NCBI GenBank assembly: GCA_910577575.1
Contig: CAJTOG010000022.1
Span: forward strand, 1 to 24,058
From: an uncultured Ruminococcus sp.
GTDB taxonomy: Bacteria; Bacillota; Clostridia; Oscillospirales; Ruminococcaceae
Reading direction: 5' to 3'
Length of the DNA stretch: 24,058 nt
Positions 23,770 through 24,058 of the stretch are shown piece by piece (within the stretch, counting starts at the first letter, position 1; the number at the start of each line of letters is the position of its first letter). The notes under the pieces were generated by a model. The model was not told the DNA's origin and did no database searches. It saw only the letters and a program-made list of their open reading frames with translations. The position numbers and the translations under genes are program-made.

Positions 23770-24058
23770 TATTCATCCTTTCGATAACCGGTATAAGTCT
23801 TTTTCCGATTATTGCAGCAAATACACATAAAACCACATCTCCGGGGAATGGAAGCAAGCAATTGAACATTACTGTAAAAATTGCCGCTGATGATTTCATA
23901 TACAGGAATGTTATTGCTAAATTATAAATTGTACCAACAACAAATACAAATATAACTCCTGTCAGGCATCCTAAAAACAAACGTTTTACAGTTAATTCAC
24001 CTGAATAGCATATTTTTCCTGTTATATATGCTCCTGCAATAAATCCAATCAGATAACC
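23744..24058 (-). CDS. bioY: BioY, substrate-binding subunit of the ECF biotin transporter (partial)
   Basis: Only the C-terminal 104 residues are in the window; the frame is open to the window edge. The segment begins GYLIGFIAGAY, a BioY signature, and continues through hydrophobic helices including CLTGVIFVFVVGTIYNLAITF and LPFPGDVVLCVFAAIIGKRL. BioY is the membrane S component that binds biotin and works with a shared or dedicated EcfAT module. Its last 26 bases overlap the start of bioB, which implies one transcript for uptake and synthesis. Any BirA operator or promoter would lie beyond the window. Confidence 0.92.
   Translation of the reverse strand, partial: GYLIGFIAGAYITGKICYSGELTVKRLFLGCLTGVIFVFVVGTIYNLAITFLYMKSSAAIFTVMFNCLLPFPGDVVLCVFAAIIGKRLIPVIERMNNDGRVKNS

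Overview
The window looks like a chromosomal segment of a low-GC, strictly anaerobic, plant-fibre-associated member of the Clostridia, most likely Ruminococcus or a close relative in the Oscillospiraceae. The grounds are AT-rich DNA, strong AAAGGAG-type ribosome binding sites, sigma-A promoters with extended -10 boxes, a secreted CE3-type SGNH esterase with Thr/Lys-Pro linkers, and a biotin synthase of the kind reported from obligate anaerobes. No tRNA, rRNA, CRISPR array, transposase or integrase was seen. No gene-free stretch exceeds 300 bases.

Layout. 1-3091 (minus strand): a MinD-type ATPase, a diverged methylglyoxal synthase homologue, hisS and the 5' part of aspS. 3092-3332: a divergent control region with two good promoters and two palindromes. 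3333-4271 (plus): a YhcC/TIGR01212 radical SAM protein. 4295-6490 (minus): a Zn/Cd/Pb-type P1B ATPase whose promoter carries an ArsR/SmtB-like operator. 6583-8785 (plus): an ECF-like sigma factor translationally coupled to a single-pass membrane protein (possible anti-sigma), ending at a bidirectional terminator. 8896-10797 (minus): the secreted SGNH/CE3 esterase with two copies of a C-terminal module separated by a 21-bp minisatellite linker.

11062-18792 (minus) is the most interesting part: a tight five-gene operon encoding a SWIM zinc-finger protein, an alpha-solenoid protein, a MoxR-type AAA+ ATPase, a DUF5682-like protein with TraB/TIKI-like motifs, and a VWA protein with an intact MIDAS. 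Its gene set matches the poorly understood E. coli yehL-yehM-yehP-yehQ group plus one unrecognised solenoid subunit. It probably encodes an ATP-driven remodelling or metal-dependent maturation machine of unknown substrate.

18932-22776 (plus): greA, lysS, a coiled-coil membrane protein and ammonia-type nadE, closed by a bidirectional terminator. 22810-24058 (minus): bioB overlapping the end of a partial bioY, a biotin synthesis/uptake unit. The BioB lacks one classical [2Fe-2S] ligand and has an extra active-site Cys, as expected for the anaerobe class with a different auxiliary cluster.
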